DNA of 64,000 bases from Branchipolynoe longqiensis. Its lineage: Eukaryota; Annelida; Polychaeta; Phyllodocida; Polynoidae. The stretch's first letter is position 1; each line of letters opens with the position of its first letter. The stretch lies in NCBI GenBank assembly GCA_030323885.1, contig CM059191.1, positions 992,001 to 1,056,000 on the forward strand. Direction: 5' to 3'. The position numbers and the translations under genes are program-made. Shown in pieces: positions 26,401-41,400 of the stretch. The notes under the pieces are model-generated. The model ran no database searches. It was not told the DNA's origin and was given only the letters and a program-made list of their open reading frames with translations.

Positions 26401-29400
26401 TGTGCGACAAGTTACCTTGCTGTTGAGTGACTGTAGCGGCTTCGGCTTGATCTTGGCGATGGGCCGGGCATTGACCTTGTACTGGTTGGCGGCTGTCAAG
26501 GCCGCCTTCTGGGCTGCAGGGTTGGTCGGCTTCAAGGCCTCATCACGCTTGCACTCCTCCTGCACACAAACCAAAAGTTAACTCCAATTATGGCCCTTTT
26601 AATATATTCCAATATTAAAATTAGAAAAAAAACTAACCACGCAATTTCTTTTGACAACCAAGTCTATAACATTTTGAAATCCCTCCCCGCGATCCAAGTA
26701 ATATGAAGTAATTCCCCCACCCCATCCGCTGTATTTTACACAAATGAATTATGCTTAAAAATAATTAAACACATTAGGAAAACAAATTACAACTAACTTT
26801 ATTAACCTCAAATACAATCAGGACAGAATCACACTCTAATTCCTATTAATTCGGACACCAGTGGGATGAAAGCCGAAGGAAGGACAAATAATAATAATTA
26901 ATAATTAATGAACAAATTTTAACTATTAAAAACACTCTAGTAGTAGTTTAAGCTCTATCAAGAATCAAGTAATCACTAAGTTGCTAATCCTTATAGGCTG
27001 ATGCCAAATTGAAAACCACAGAGCAGGACATGTCATATTGAAAACCGGAAGAGTGGGATATGTGCTAGAGGGAAACACACCAAGAACAATTTGCTGAAAG
27101 TGAAAAGCAGAAGGATTTGTGTCAAAGTGAAAATTGTAAAGAAGGCTTTGTTCAAAGTGAAAACCCGAAGAACAGGATTTGTGTCAAAGCGAAAACTGTA
27201 AAGAAGGCTTTGTTCAAAGTGAAACCAAGAAAAGCAGGATTTGTGTCAAAGCGAAAACTATAAAGAAGACCTTGTTCAAAGTGAAATCCCGAAGAGCGGG
27301 ATTGGTGTCAAAGCGAAAAATGTAAAGAAGGCCTTGTTCAAAGTGAAAAACCTGAAGAGTGGGATTTGTGTAAGCGAAAACTATGAAGAAAGCTTTGTTC
27401 AAAATGAAAAACCCAAAGAGCAGGATTTGTGCCAGAGCGAAACACAGCAAAGTGGGACATTAGTCAAAGCGGAAATTGTAACGAAGAATTATGTACAATC
27501 AAAACCAACAAAGTATGATACGTGTGAGGGAAAAGCACAAGGCGGTATAAGTGCAAAGTGCAGCTGAGTGTGACTGACCTGCTTCAGGTTCCTGAAGAGC
27601 GGCGAGTCGCCATAGGGCGAGTTGGCCAGCGCGAGCAGCTGCTGCTGGATCTGCGCTTGCTGAGCGGCCAGCGCGGCCGAGTCAGCGCCTGAACCGAGCC
27701 CACCCGAAGCCATGCCCCCCAAACCGAGGCCGCCCCCTAGCGTCGTGTTGCCGAACGAGCCGAGCCCTGCAACAAGGGGTCACAGCACGTGTTGGATTCA
27801 TTGTCGGCATCACATCAACAAGTGTGTCAACTTTACTAGGTCGATATTGACTGATTTCAGGTTAAAATATATTTTAAAGGTATCCTTTTGCTTAAATACT
27901 GTCAGCAAAACACTAAAAAACCCTCAAAATCCCATAGTTCTGGAATGGTTAATTGCATCAAAAGATGGTAAAATTTATGTAATCAGACAAAATTCTATAT
28001 GTACCGTATTCTCGCAGGTTAACGCCCACCCCCACATGGTCAATATTTCTTAAACGCCCACCCCTTAAGCGCTCATGTGTGGGTAAACGCCCGCCCACCC
28101 CCCACTTCTGGATTTGCCAATTTAAACGCCAAGGGCGTTAAGTCATGAGAATACGGTATATAAAAAGGTACACGGTGACACTTTGGATATAAGAGTGCCT
28201 TCTGATTGGCTGACTGACACTAGTGCCATATGAAGTCACCAGAATATAGTTCTGCATTGAATAGTCAAATAGGTCTGTGCAAGTGCAATAAAAAAACAAG
28301 ACACAATTGTATACACTTGTAGGCACCATAATAGTAATTGAATGAGTAACATGATTTTAAATCGATCTCACCCATCAGCTTTAACCTATTTCCGGTCTTC
28401 GCGCTTACTCGGATTATTACACAACTCCTAAGCCTAGGCGTATATAAAATCATAAGATTGATTTTGTATATGCTCCTTTGGTATTTGGGCTATTGGAGGC
28501 TGGAGTGAAGCCTGGAGAGCTGGAGGTCTACTACAAAGGAGCTCCGCTAATTCCCCATCTGCCCTCCAGGTGGCGCCTCAACCCCTACTAATGGCAGTGA
28601 CCACATCACCTTAAAAATATATATATATATGGGTCGTTCTCAGAAGTTGTGTACCAATAGTGTGACATCAGTACCACAAAATCAAAATGCTGCCAAAGTC
28701 CTATAAACAAGATTCCTCAATGTGTATGTCCTTTTGAATCTGAATAATTGAAAATAAACATATTCTTTCATTTTTAAGTAGGTCAAATGATGCTCACACC
28801 CAATAAATAGCAGTATAGCATGGAAACCAATCTGACTCCAAAATCAAATATTTTCCACACAAAACTTGACATTTTTAGGACATTTCACATGCCACTTGCT
28901 TTATAAACAGTAGTAATAATAATTTGAAACTTCATTGCTATGGTTTTGTCTTATTTGTGAATATTAAAGAGAAAAGCAAAAAAATATTAGCAAAGTTTGT
29001 CCCTTATACTTTTCATATTCATGTTCAGATTTGATGTAAGAAATAAGGGAAATAAAATAAACCACATGCAACTTTGGTCTTTTTAGTTAGGAAGTGTTTT
29101 TGTACAAAAAAACACTATTTTACACTCAGCCATTTGTAACATGACATATGGGACATGGTTGGATCCTTACTAACATCTTGTATTGCATTGATATATCAAA
29201 TAAAACAGTTCCCAAATCAAAAGGAAATATTTATTAACATGTATGCATGCTTAAATTAAAAAATATTTATTTAATGTCTTCAGAAATAACATTACAAATT
29301 TCCATCACAGATGTAACCAGTGGTGTCTGGATGCCACACAAATATTGTACACTAATTATTCAGTGAATAAAGCATGGCTGGGAATTACTTTAAAAAAAAT

Positions 29401-32400
29401 CAATATAAGCACTACATATTTCTGTATATTATGCCATGATTAATATGCTTCTCAGTATGAAATTATTTAATTCTGCTTAGATTTGTATTAAGCAGATTGT
29501 GTGGTGTCCTAAAGATGTGTTACGTCTGAGAAACACATGTGATACTGCCATATGACATAGCTTAATCACGGACTACACCGTTATTTTTTATCTCATCAAT
29601 TCCTCGTGCCCCCAGCTCTGCCAATTTGGATTTCCACCGCTGTGTATAACTTACAGTGTCATCAAAGGCCGGTTGCTCTCATACCATGTCTATGTGGTGT
29701 GGGAGGTTAGAAATCCCTTGGGTCGGTAAAAGTGTAGGCTCAGGCTTTCTATCGACCAGCAGTGGAATGAGGAAGACCAGTCGTCTCTGACTGAAATTTC
29801 CCCTGCTTAAACAACTAATGGACCAAAACAAAAAAACTACAAATTTATATTTTACATAGATGTAATGGGGAGATTTCCAGCTTTCATTTACAACCAAAAA
29901 ATGTTTAAATATTCAAATATTAGATTTAATTCTCCATGTGACACTTCTGGCCAGTTTTCAGGAGAGTGACCCATATACATATAAACGAAATAACAAAAAT
30001 TCAAATTTGTATACGATGTACACATATATATATGTGCACGTACCTGTGTTTGCTCCAAAGGTGCTTCCCAGACCCAGCGTGGGCTTGTTCTGCTGCCCTG
30101 AGAACAGCGAAGACCCAGTTCCGAGGCCTGTACCGAAGCTCGTTGCGCCACCAAGGGTGTTGGTTGTAGCACCGAAGCCACCGGTCTTGGCACCAAACAA
30201 TCCACCAGTCTGCTGTTGGCCTGTATCATAGCAACCGAAAAACAGGGGTGAGAACAGGTCAGACCTAAAAAGACAGGTCATTGCCCAAAACTAGGGTTGT
30301 TGTTTGTTTTTTTACCTCCTAGCAACAGCTAAGGTCATATCAGGATGGGTAGTGACTTGTCATAGTGTCCGCTAATGGCAACTTTATAGTGCTGCCCCAC
30401 GGGTAGACCAGGCCGCCGTCACCATGACCCGATATCCCAGTCACATTATCCGGATACTGTGCAAACCAGTCCGTGTCCTATCCTATTAATGCAGAGCGCC
30501 AGGCTAGGAAGCAACAAGTATAGATTTGTATAGGTCATTGGTTTGACTCGACTGGGAACCAAACCCATAATCTCACGCGCGAGGCGCATGCTCTACAGAT
30601 TCGGCCATCATGTCCGATGTAGGTCACATATCAAGAAGGCATAGCTGCCAACAATTTAAAATGGGACAGAGTAATGATTTTCGCATGAATCGCGGATCAT
30701 GGATATATATATATTTTTTTGTGTGGTAAATACGTTTATTCTGCTGAATAAGTCTTTTTTCAGTGCTGAAGCACTGGTCTTCCAGCCATTTTTCAATTCA
30801 GGGTTATTTACACAAAAGGTATATAGAATAAGGTATACAATAACTGTTGAATACACATATTGTGCATATTGAATATACATATTGTGTTCTCAAACTGTTA
30901 AAAAAACACTTAAAGCTAGTAAAAAAGAATTTCAAGTATATTATTATTATGTACTGTACATATAATAATTATATAAAAATAGATATGTATATAATATATA
31001 ATTGTGGAAAAGGGCGAATTTCCGTATGTTTCAGTACACGGCCGTAATTGCGTAATGAGGGGCGAAAATCGTAATGATTCTGCAGAAATCGTAATGGTTG
31101 GCAGTTCTGAGAAGGGTACTGACTGACCTATGACTGCACTCAAGCCAGCCTTTTTAGTGCTTCCCCACAGGGATACCATGCCACTGACTCCCGTGAAACA
31201 ATATCCCTGCTCAGTCTCATTATTCTGACACCAAACCCATCCTTTGCCTGTCTCAGTAGCACTAAGAGCTAGGCGAGGTACTTTGGAAGAAGCTGTCCAT
31301 TCTGAATGCCTTCTGATCGACTCGGCTGGGGAGAGGTGCAATTCCATATAACTCACCGAAGCCGCCTGTGTTGGCCGGCTGACCGAAGTTGAAGCCGGTG
31401 TTGGGGGTGGCCGACTTGTTGAAGAGTCCGCCACCAGTTTGCTGGCCGAAGCCCAAACCGGCTGTGTTTGTTGTTGGTGTACCGAACGCTGGCTTATTAA
31501 ACAAACCTCCCGTTTGAGCCTTAAAACAAAACAACAGCAACAGTCAAACCCAGACAGAGCGCTGACCTATTCAATGTCGCACACTTCAAACACCAATCAA
31601 GTCACTATTTCCACATGGCATAGAAAATGTCCGTTCAGAGATACATTACATTAAAATGATATAGTTAGAGTCAAATGCACTCCAAGCAGTTGTTTATCGA
31701 CATGAGGTTGGAGGTCTGAATAAATCTGAAATACATACAGGTTGGTGAGAGCCAAACTAGATAAACATTTCAGAGAACCAAAGGGAAAAAAGTTGTATAG
31801 TTCGATGAAAGCATAATATTTTCGAAACCAAAACACCATGTCTAGACTTTACCATACATATCCAATTTAGATAACTGATACACAGATAAAGTATTTGTTG
31901 TCACACATAAGGGCATGCTAAATGAATTTAATAAAAGAAGTTACTACTGATCCCGAACCAATAAGAGCTTTGAAGTCCGTGATCAAATTTGTTCCCCATC
32001 TTTACACTTCAAATATCCCCAAAATTAACCAATATTTAAAAAAGTTGCTTCCTAATAAAGTAAAGTCAAGTAGATTCCAACAATCAACCAACTATATAAA
32101 TGCAAAACAATGGCAAAAACCAAAAACCACCGGACTTCGCAATGAAACTAAGTGAGTGCAGCTTTCAAACGCTACTTTCACCCGTGGAAACTGAAATGTT
32201 CAGCCATATTTGAATCAACTGTAGAAAAATATTTAATAAAACATTATCAGACCACGCAGTCAGATATCGGGTTTTTAATTACGGGGAATTCCAATGGATA
32301 TCACAGTAAAGAATGTGTTATGAGCAGTACTTAGAAATGCATGACGTAAGTAACTGTGTGTGTGAGAATATAAAGCCAGTGTCCAAGGAAGCAATGCACT

Positions 32401-35400
32401 TACTGTAGAACCTCGCATATTAGGCGACCCGGCAGATAAGTCGAGGTAATTTTATATATTTTTTTTTTACTATACATAGTTACCAGCAAACTGATAGTGA
32501 AAAGGTAGGGAATATGATGCGTGTATAACTCAAGATGCTTCTGAGAACTTCCTTTATCTAAAAATATAAATTGACTTGATGGCGAGTTTTTACGGTAGCA
32601 ATGCACTTACGGGCTGAGCTGTCGCCCCAAAGCCACCAAAGCCACCGCTTGTCCCAAACCCGGTGGTTGCAGTTTGTGTCTGCCCGAACAGTCCCCCACT
32701 CTGTTGTGTTGTCGTTGCACCGAAGGGTCCCTGAGAGCAAACAGTCGCCAACAACAATGAATTGTTTTACTGCTGGCAAGTGTTGTCCACTTAAAGCTAC
32801 AGACTCTGATCAAAGTATAAACATTTCAAAAGCAAAATATTTACTTAGGTTTAGATCCTTCATATTCAACTTGGATACTGGGGCACTTATTAACAAAGCA
32901 TTTGATGCTGGTTTGAAAGGAATACTGGGTCAATTCAATAGAACATGTTATTACTTTAAAAAAAGCATATTGTGCCCAGCACATCTAAATTAATTTTCCA
33001 TATTTTCACCTCAAATATCTGCAGTTAGACATTTACAATAAACGGTACCACAAACTAAAGAAAGGTAAGTTTTAACTATCAACCGAATATATTAATCTAA
33101 AAGGGGAACAAAATGACAAACCTAAAACCACCAGACTGCAACTTTAACTAAACTGATAATTTGTCACTATGTCAGAACAGCAGTAGTATAGACTTCAAAG
33201 CACTCCACACAACGTTTAAGGTGAGACATGGGTGATTTTTGGGTGATTTCCGTATCTCAAAAACTATTAAAGATAGAGCTTTGAAAATTGGAGCACACAT
33301 TCTTTGTATCAAGAGAAGCATATCTGCAGAGTTTCAAAGCTCTATCTTGAGTAGGGATCATATGATGAAGGATCTTGCAAAAAAAAAAATCTAAATTTTA
33401 CCCCCTCCAGGAAGTATACTGAATGTGCCTAGATTTGCCTGAATCAAGTTATTATATGAAGAACTGGTCCAGTTGAGTGCAATAAGGTGGTTTGTGAATT
33501 TATATATGTCATTACCAACATGTCCCTACATGACGAACCAGAGGTAAAAAAAATTCAATGGTCAATTTTTGTGTCTCTATCCCTAGCTCTTGAACTATGA
33601 AAGATAGTGTTTTTAACCATCTTATTGCACTCAGCAGCAACTTTTACATAAGACTGCCAAGTTTCAACTTTCTGCTACAATTATAACTTACATTTTTAGA
33701 GGGGGCAAATTGGCAAAACTCTGGGAAAAGCAGTTCTGAGAAAATGAGCTTCAAAGTTCACAAAGTGTTTCTTTCAAATGTTAAAGTCCAGTATCATCAT
33801 CTAGAATTCCATATTATATACAAAAATATCCAGTCAAGTAATTATCTGTCCAAAAAAACTAAGTTTTTCTATATGAATACACCAAAAACCAGAAATCCCA
33901 AATTCATGTTGCGATCATCCATGTGTCCCCTTAAAGCAGAGCAAATGTTCATTTTAATTACGGCTTTAACAGACAGATGAAAGTGGTCTCCGGCAAAAAA
34001 AAGCGGAAATCAAGCCGAGATTGTTACACCGACGTTGAATTTCCGCGAAAACGTGGATTTTCCCTCCATAGGATTAGCACCGTCAGAGAATCGTAGAAAA
34101 ATCCCCGAAGTTTGGCTTCAACTGTCTTTGTTGTGCCTATAGTATGGCCCATACCTAACTCGTTCTGGTTTTTTTTTTTTTGTTCTACCAACATCTAAAG
34201 TCATATAAAAACGGGATTCGAGCTAACCAATAATCGGTAAATAGCGGAAATCCGCGAAATCGCGGAGATCTTTCATCCCTGAACAGATAACTATGAGGAG
34301 TGGGGGGTGCGGGGGGAGATAGTTTATATGTGTATGAAAAGATAAGGCAAATTCATGGAATTCGATTGCATGCTTACTGTCTTAATTGTCCGAAAAATCA
34401 ATGTGAACTTCGATTTACAATAACAATAATAATAATATCGAAAAACTAAAGAAATACTTATTATTGCCCTAGAATAAATTGGAAGAGCATAATAAAACAC
34501 AATGGGATGGTGGAATTTTTGTTTATTTATTAATAATAAAAAGGTGGGTTATCGGTTTGAGGAAAAATAATGTGTAGGTGGTGGGGTTAACAAAATACTG
34601 CATCCTCCTTCCCCCATCCCACTACAATAATTTCCTGAATCACCTGTGCATAAACTACCAGTGCAAAATTCAACACCCGCCCCCCTACCTTTTGTTGCGC
34701 CTGTCCAAAGAGCCCTCCGGCGGCCTGTGTGGTGGCAGCGGTGCCAAAGCCACCAAAACCAGTCGATGCTGATGTGGTGGTTGTGCCGAAGAGAGGCTTG
34801 TTCGCGGTGCTACCGAACAGTGAAGTGTTGGCCTGTTGTAAGGGCTGCTGTTGTTGCTGCTGTTGCTGCTGCTGCTGCTGTTGTTGCTGACTAAACAAGC
34901 CTCCGGCTGCCGTGTTTGTACCAAAGCCTGACAGATGGAAAAGCGCACAAAAAGGGTAAGAGTGAAAACATGTACAGTGGAACCCCCGTTTATCCAGTCA
35001 GCTGTGGGTTCAAAGTTGCATAGTTCGATGGTTTTAACTTTCTGAAATTGTCTGAGAAAAATACATTATATTTCTCGTTATAGTCTACTTTACTTTAGTT
35101 TGAAATAATTTTTGCTTTAAAAGGCTAATTTTGTAGATATTTGAAGCTCAAACATGGCATAGGCTTCAGCAGTAACATATTCTATTAACTTGACTCAGTG
35201 TTCCCTTCCATGTGGGAACAAATGGGTTAATAAGTGCATCTGTATCTAAGTTAAATATGTAGGATCAAATCTAAATAATGGTTTTGGTTTTGAAAATTTG
35301 AGGCTTTTATCGGACTGTGCAGCTTTAAGTTATAGCGACTGGATAACGTGGTAGCATCAGTCATGATGGCCAAAGCGAACATTACTTGGCACCGCGCTAA

Positions 35401-38400
35401 AAGTGGTTATTGGTTACTTTATCAGGTTGACCGCTATGTGGGTTCATACTGTATTCGGTGAAAGATGATGGTTGGGAGCGTTCGCATCCAACCAACAGTC
35501 AGCAGTTCACTAGGAAATTATATTTGCAATTTGCATGGCTGTTCAAGAAATTAAAATTCTGGTACCGAAATAGCTGGGTCTGGGGAAAAGCATCGGCGCG
35601 TAGGAATTACGCACACAATTTCTCTCACCTGAAAGTTCTGTTTGACGACGGACAGCTAATAGCCATGTCCATCAATGGTTCAATAAAGGCGCACCAACAT
35701 TCTCGACATCAGTCATGGTGCGCCTGCAGTCCCAATGTCAAAATTATATAAACTTGGCAACGGAATGAAAGCGAACAGTAACAAGCAACATTGAAGGTTA
35801 CCTGTAAACCCACTAGATTTATTTTGTCCGAAGCCTCCAAAGCCGGTGTTCTGTTGCGCCGGTGTCTGAGTTGCCCCAAATAGTCCTCCAGCAGCTGTGC
35901 TTCCTGCCTTTCTATTTGCCACGTAGTCTTCAGCACGCAACTCCTGACAGTATTTGAGAGAGAAAATATACATTGTAAATACAGTAAAACCTCTCTAAAT
36001 CGACCGACCTTTGGACGGACTTTAAGTGGTCCATTTAGGGAGGTGGTCAGTTAGGGAGTTAGAATATGGTTACAATGGTATTGTTGACCCCCAAATAAAG
36101 CTATCGATATAGGGGAGTGGTCGATCTGTGGAGGTGGTCGGTTCGAGAGGTTTTACTGTAATGTCCAAATGAAACTGCCAAACTAGATCAGTGTCTACAG
36201 ATGACTGTTTTAAAGCAAATATCTAGAATTTATTCTACAGATCTAACTTAGATGCTGATGCACTTAATAAGCATTTGTTGCCCTACAAAAGGGAACACTT
36301 AGGCAGTTTAACAGAACCAGTTACTGCTGAAGCATATGGTAATTGTGGACCAGGAAGCTCCTAGGCAGCTCGAAGATAAACACACTTGCAAATAATTATT
36401 CAAGACAATAGACTACATCACGGTTCCAGCGGCGCGGTGCATTGTGGGATGCAGCAGAGCAAAACAAACCTACGCGAAGCACATGCACATACACTGGGTG
36501 CAGCTATGAAATGTGCTAGTTTCAGCTCTTGTTTAAAACATAGAACACCAACTAAAAAAATATATATAATAAATTAAGATAATCTTTTATCCAGCATTGC
36601 ATTTACATCAATATAATCAGCACATCTTATGCCATGTGCATTTAGATTTAGACAAATCTGGGCAGTCAGACTAGCGTTAGAGCCATAGCCAGTCAGTTTG
36701 ATTTATTTTATTCATGTTTTTATTTATATTCTATGGTTAATGACATATATAGAAATAGAAAATGAGTAGGGTTAATCAGATATTGGTTATATATATCTTT
36801 GACACATTTGACATTTTAATATTTAGAACAAGAATTACTTCTGGCTAATCAACGGTGATGTAAACATCAGCCTGTAAAGTGACTGAAATTGTAAGTTTCT
36901 TAGCTCAAAATACTTAATTATGGAGAGTTGTATCTTAAAAATATTCATTATATTATTATATTGCATCCTTCCATCCATGTTTGTGCCAAATTTTTATGTA
37001 TTTCTATTTATTTTGAATAAAATGCCGTTTTGCCCTACGCGTATCGGCAAACTCAATGGCCGTATGCCTTTGCTTTGCTCCCGGCACCGTTTTCAGCGCA
37101 TGCGCAGTCGGAACCATGATGTAGTCTATAAACTAATGACCAAAGCTGCTTAGCATTGAAAACAAGTTCTATCATGAAGTTGTATGTTATGGACATGGTA
37201 AATAAACCATCTTTAATAAACAAACAACAAAGTGGTATCCGGTTTCAAAGAAGGCCCCATCTACCAGAATACAGAAGCAGTGGCACAGTGCGGTGTGATT
37301 ACCTCCTGACTCTTGCTCTCGTACTCCTTCATGGCAGTAATACACTGGTGCCGGGTGTTGATACTCTGCGAGTTGCCTCCCTTCAGCACAGTATCAGTGC
37401 CTGAAGGAGGGTTAAACTTCACCGTTGTGCCCGTCACGCCAGCACCGAACGCAGCTGCAGCAAAGCGAACAAGTTGCACATTAACCCGACTGGGCCTGCA
37501 AACCTATTCCAGAATACGTGTATAAAATCTTATTATTCATTTATCCTCCAGTGCGACTGACAATGTCGGCACCAGGTGGAGGGTGGGCGTGGGCGTAGGA
37601 GGCACCACCGGTCAAGTGAGGAGTCTTACGGAGAATAACAATGGTATCAAGTAATATAATATAAGGAAACAATTCCCATTGTTTCTTTATACTCACATAA
37701 TACGTTATACACCACATAAAATCGAATTATTCATTTATACCGAGCAGGTGTTTCAGAAAGGCAACATGTTTTCAAGTATTGTGAAAGTTTAACATTTCAT
37801 TATTTTATGCCAGTGGCATCGCTTCGGTGTATGTTTGATTAAAAGATGTATACAAAATTACCATACTGCTTTACTGAAGATTATATATTAATCCTCGTTT
37901 CATTACGTCACAGAGGGAATTGTACACGGTGGGTTATATAATCAACTAAATAGTAAATTTAAAGTTCTGAAAAATACAGTTTATGTTCTTGAGAAAGCAA
38001 CACAATGTAAAGACAATAATAATTGGAGAACACCCCCCGCCCCCCACAAAAACCCAAACATTTATTGTTTCATCAGCCACTCCTTCATGACATTTCACAA
38101 AACTGACCCAAATGTCGGCTACATACCATACACAAATCAAGAAGAAAAAGGAATAGACAAAATCTAGGTTCAATATCATTAAAATGTTATACTTGCATAA
38201 TGTATGGAATTGATGCGTTTACACTGAAATGCATCTAGCATATGTATTATAATGAAATATTGTGGGTTTTTGTTATTGTGTCTAAATGGTTTTCTTTGCA
38301 ATAGGTAATCGGCTATCCCCACACTCAACACTCATAACAACGTTATTGGTTCATTAAAATAAATAAATTAGTTTATCCATTAAATTATTCTATTAAGACT

Positions 38401-41400
38401 ATATAAATGAATCTCGTGAGAGGCATTAAATACGGAACTTCCTAATCACGAAACACAGGAACTGTTTAGTAAAAACTTACACTGAAACAGAATTATGACA
38501 GCCATAAAACCCATTAGAAGTGGCAAATTACATTTCGCTTTTCTGACCACAAACTATTGGATAAGCAGTTGTGGCAACCATGAAAGAGCTCAGATGAAAC
38601 AGGAACTCAATGTAAAGCCTTTTTTTTCTTTCTAAATAAACAAATATTTTTAAATGGTGATGGGGTTATAGAAAATATAAATATGTGCCCGCTAGTTAAA
38701 TTAAACAAAAATACTGACATTTGAGAATGTGAGTGAAAACTAAATATCTTTACTTCAAATAACTCCTAAGCTTAGCCTTTTTTTAATTACTTCAAACTAA
38801 AAATACTTTTTAAATTAAAAAAAAAAAAATTATCGCCAGGAATTTATATGCAAATTTACAGGAAACAGTGTCCACATGTTGGAAGATCATTTGCCATTCC
38901 GCGAGCTGCTTAAGAGCGAAAACCATGAGAACCCGCTGTGCCTCCGTCACCTCACCAGCCGGCTTACTTGTGGTGCCAAACAAGCCTCCACCCCCAGCTG
39001 CTCCTGTCGTGCCCGTACCCCCGAATAGCGACGAACCGGTCGCACCGAACAGGCCGCCAGCAGCCTGGTTCGTGGCACCGAACCCGGTCGCAGCCGGGGT
39101 CTTGGTGCCAAAGGCGGAGCTGGTGGTCGGCGTGCCAAACACATTACTTGGGTTGGAGGTGCTCCCGAACAGACCGCCCGCCTGGCTCGTTTGTGTCCCA
39201 AAGCCACCTGAAGGTCAAATGACGGTCAAGGATTAGAAGCGAATTAGGATGGACATCATTGTTCTGTTGAGCAAACAACAGGGAACATTTTGTTCGGTAT
39301 CGTGTCTTGAATCGCAGTACAAGTTATGTAGATTGCCAAATTGATTAGCAATTGTTGCTAATCAAAACTTTCAAATTCAAAACAAAATGCTCCCTGGACA
39401 ACCACTATCAGCTATTGAAGCCACGCCTTAGCTTGTATATGCACGGTTCCTGCACCTATCAGCCAATCAGTTTAAAGATATTTAAAAAACTTTTTAATGC
39501 CAATTTTCATACAATTTAAGACATTTTTTGCGGCAAATGTGTCACACATTTAATTAAATATTAACAGAAATGAGTGAGGTGATGAAATCTACCGATCTGA
39601 GTGAGGTGATGAAATCTACGGATCTCTATGTGGACGATCACTATGCTGGCCAGTCTAGTCTGTGATATAGTGGGTCTGCTACATCTTGAAAAAATATCAT
39701 TGTGGCCAAATCCAATTTAAGACCTTTTAAGGACCGTTCACAGAAAAGTTACCATATTTAAGACTTTTCAAGGCCTTGAAAATTGACAAATCAATTTAAG
39801 ACTTTTTTAAGGATCCGCGGGAACCTTGAAAAAGTAGGATTGGTAGTGAATTAGGAGGCCACCAATGTTCGGTTGAGCACAGCCACTACAAGTACCACAA
39901 TCAAGATTTCCCTGACTAGCAAAACTATTGAAGCTAAGCCTTAGCTTGTATATGAGCCTGTCTCATAAGGTGACAACTCTTTTTTTTTTTCCATTGTAAC
40001 GATTGACACAAAACAGCTCAGAAACAGTTACACTGAAAACACAAGGACATCTGCTTCAAATCAATGTGTATTTTATTGGGATTATGAAACACCATGTAAA
40101 AAACAAATCAGTTTATCCTGAGCAAATGCATAAGCAGATAGTATGTTGATCGTTACAATAGACAAAGTCCCATATTGCTTAGTACCTTTTGAGACAGTCT
40201 CATATATGTGTACAAATCCACAGAGTAAATGCATTATTTTTACATTTCTTTTTTAAATATGACTCATCCAAAAACACCAAATTGACATTGTATTGGCCTT
40301 TAATAAGACCCCATTAACAATTCTTTTTAGATTCGTGGATGAAGCAGAGGAAATTATATAGAATAGTTATACAAATCTTACCTGGGTACAGATAATGGAT
40401 AACTGGTGTTTTCCCGAGGTACTAGCTTCGGATAGTCGTGGGTCAGGGAGAAGGAAACACATCCGGCTCCAGCAATCTTTTACATACTTTTTAGGATAAA
40501 AATGATTTAACTCTATATGGATACTTATTGTGTTTTTGATTTGGTTCTAGCGAAACATAATAGTCTTGGTAGGGTGGGTGGGGCCTGACCCACGACGTAG
40601 TGTTAGGCTCTCCCATCCTAATCGGGTTGGGTGAGTTGTGAATGTGGGAAAGCCACCAGATTATATCGTTTTGGCCTTCTGGCGAAATTGTCATGGGCCG
40701 CTCGAAGTTTCCTTTCGTGCGTGGCAGCGCCAAGTTTTGATCTATCTCTAAGGATTTGATATGAGCCTGGCCATACAAGATAGCTGGTTCGTAGCCTATC
40801 ATTATTCCTATCAACCCTGCGAATTGTCATATTTTTGGTTGGTTCAATCGTAGCAATGGGGGACATTTGGCGTAGTTAATTTTTCGGACACTTGGTGGCC
40901 TAAATGGCCATTGACAATGCATTGAGTTTGATGATACGCGCAGTTCAAAACGTCAATTTTGTTCAAAATTAATAGAAATTCAGAACCCGAACCGTATAAA
41001 TTTAATATAATCTGTTTGTTGAATATATTTTCTATGAGTTCCAAACGGTTTGTATTTAAGTGGTGTATTTTTCGAGATATTTCACTTTTTCTATATGAAG
41101 ATTGCTCACGGCCATTGACAATGCATTGATTCATTGAGTTTGCCGATACGCGCAGTTCACGTCAATTTTATTCAAAATTAATAGAAATTCAGAACCCTAA
41201 CCATATAAATTTAATATAATCTGTTTGTTGAATATATTTTCTATATGAGTTCCAAACGGTTTGTATCTAAGTGGTGTATTTTTTTAGAGAAATATACTTT
41301 TTCTATATGAAGATTGCTCACGGCCATTGACAATGCATTGAGTTTGCTGGTATGCGCAGTGCAAAAACGTTTATTTGATTCAAAATTAATAGAAATGCAG

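Noticed and set aside
27030..27560. CRISPR-like array
   Set aside because: Units are imperfect tandem repeats without unique spacers, in animal intronic DNA.
27241..27567. 108-codon repetitive protein
   Set aside because: Translation of a minisatellite within a NUP98 intron, open in more than one frame.
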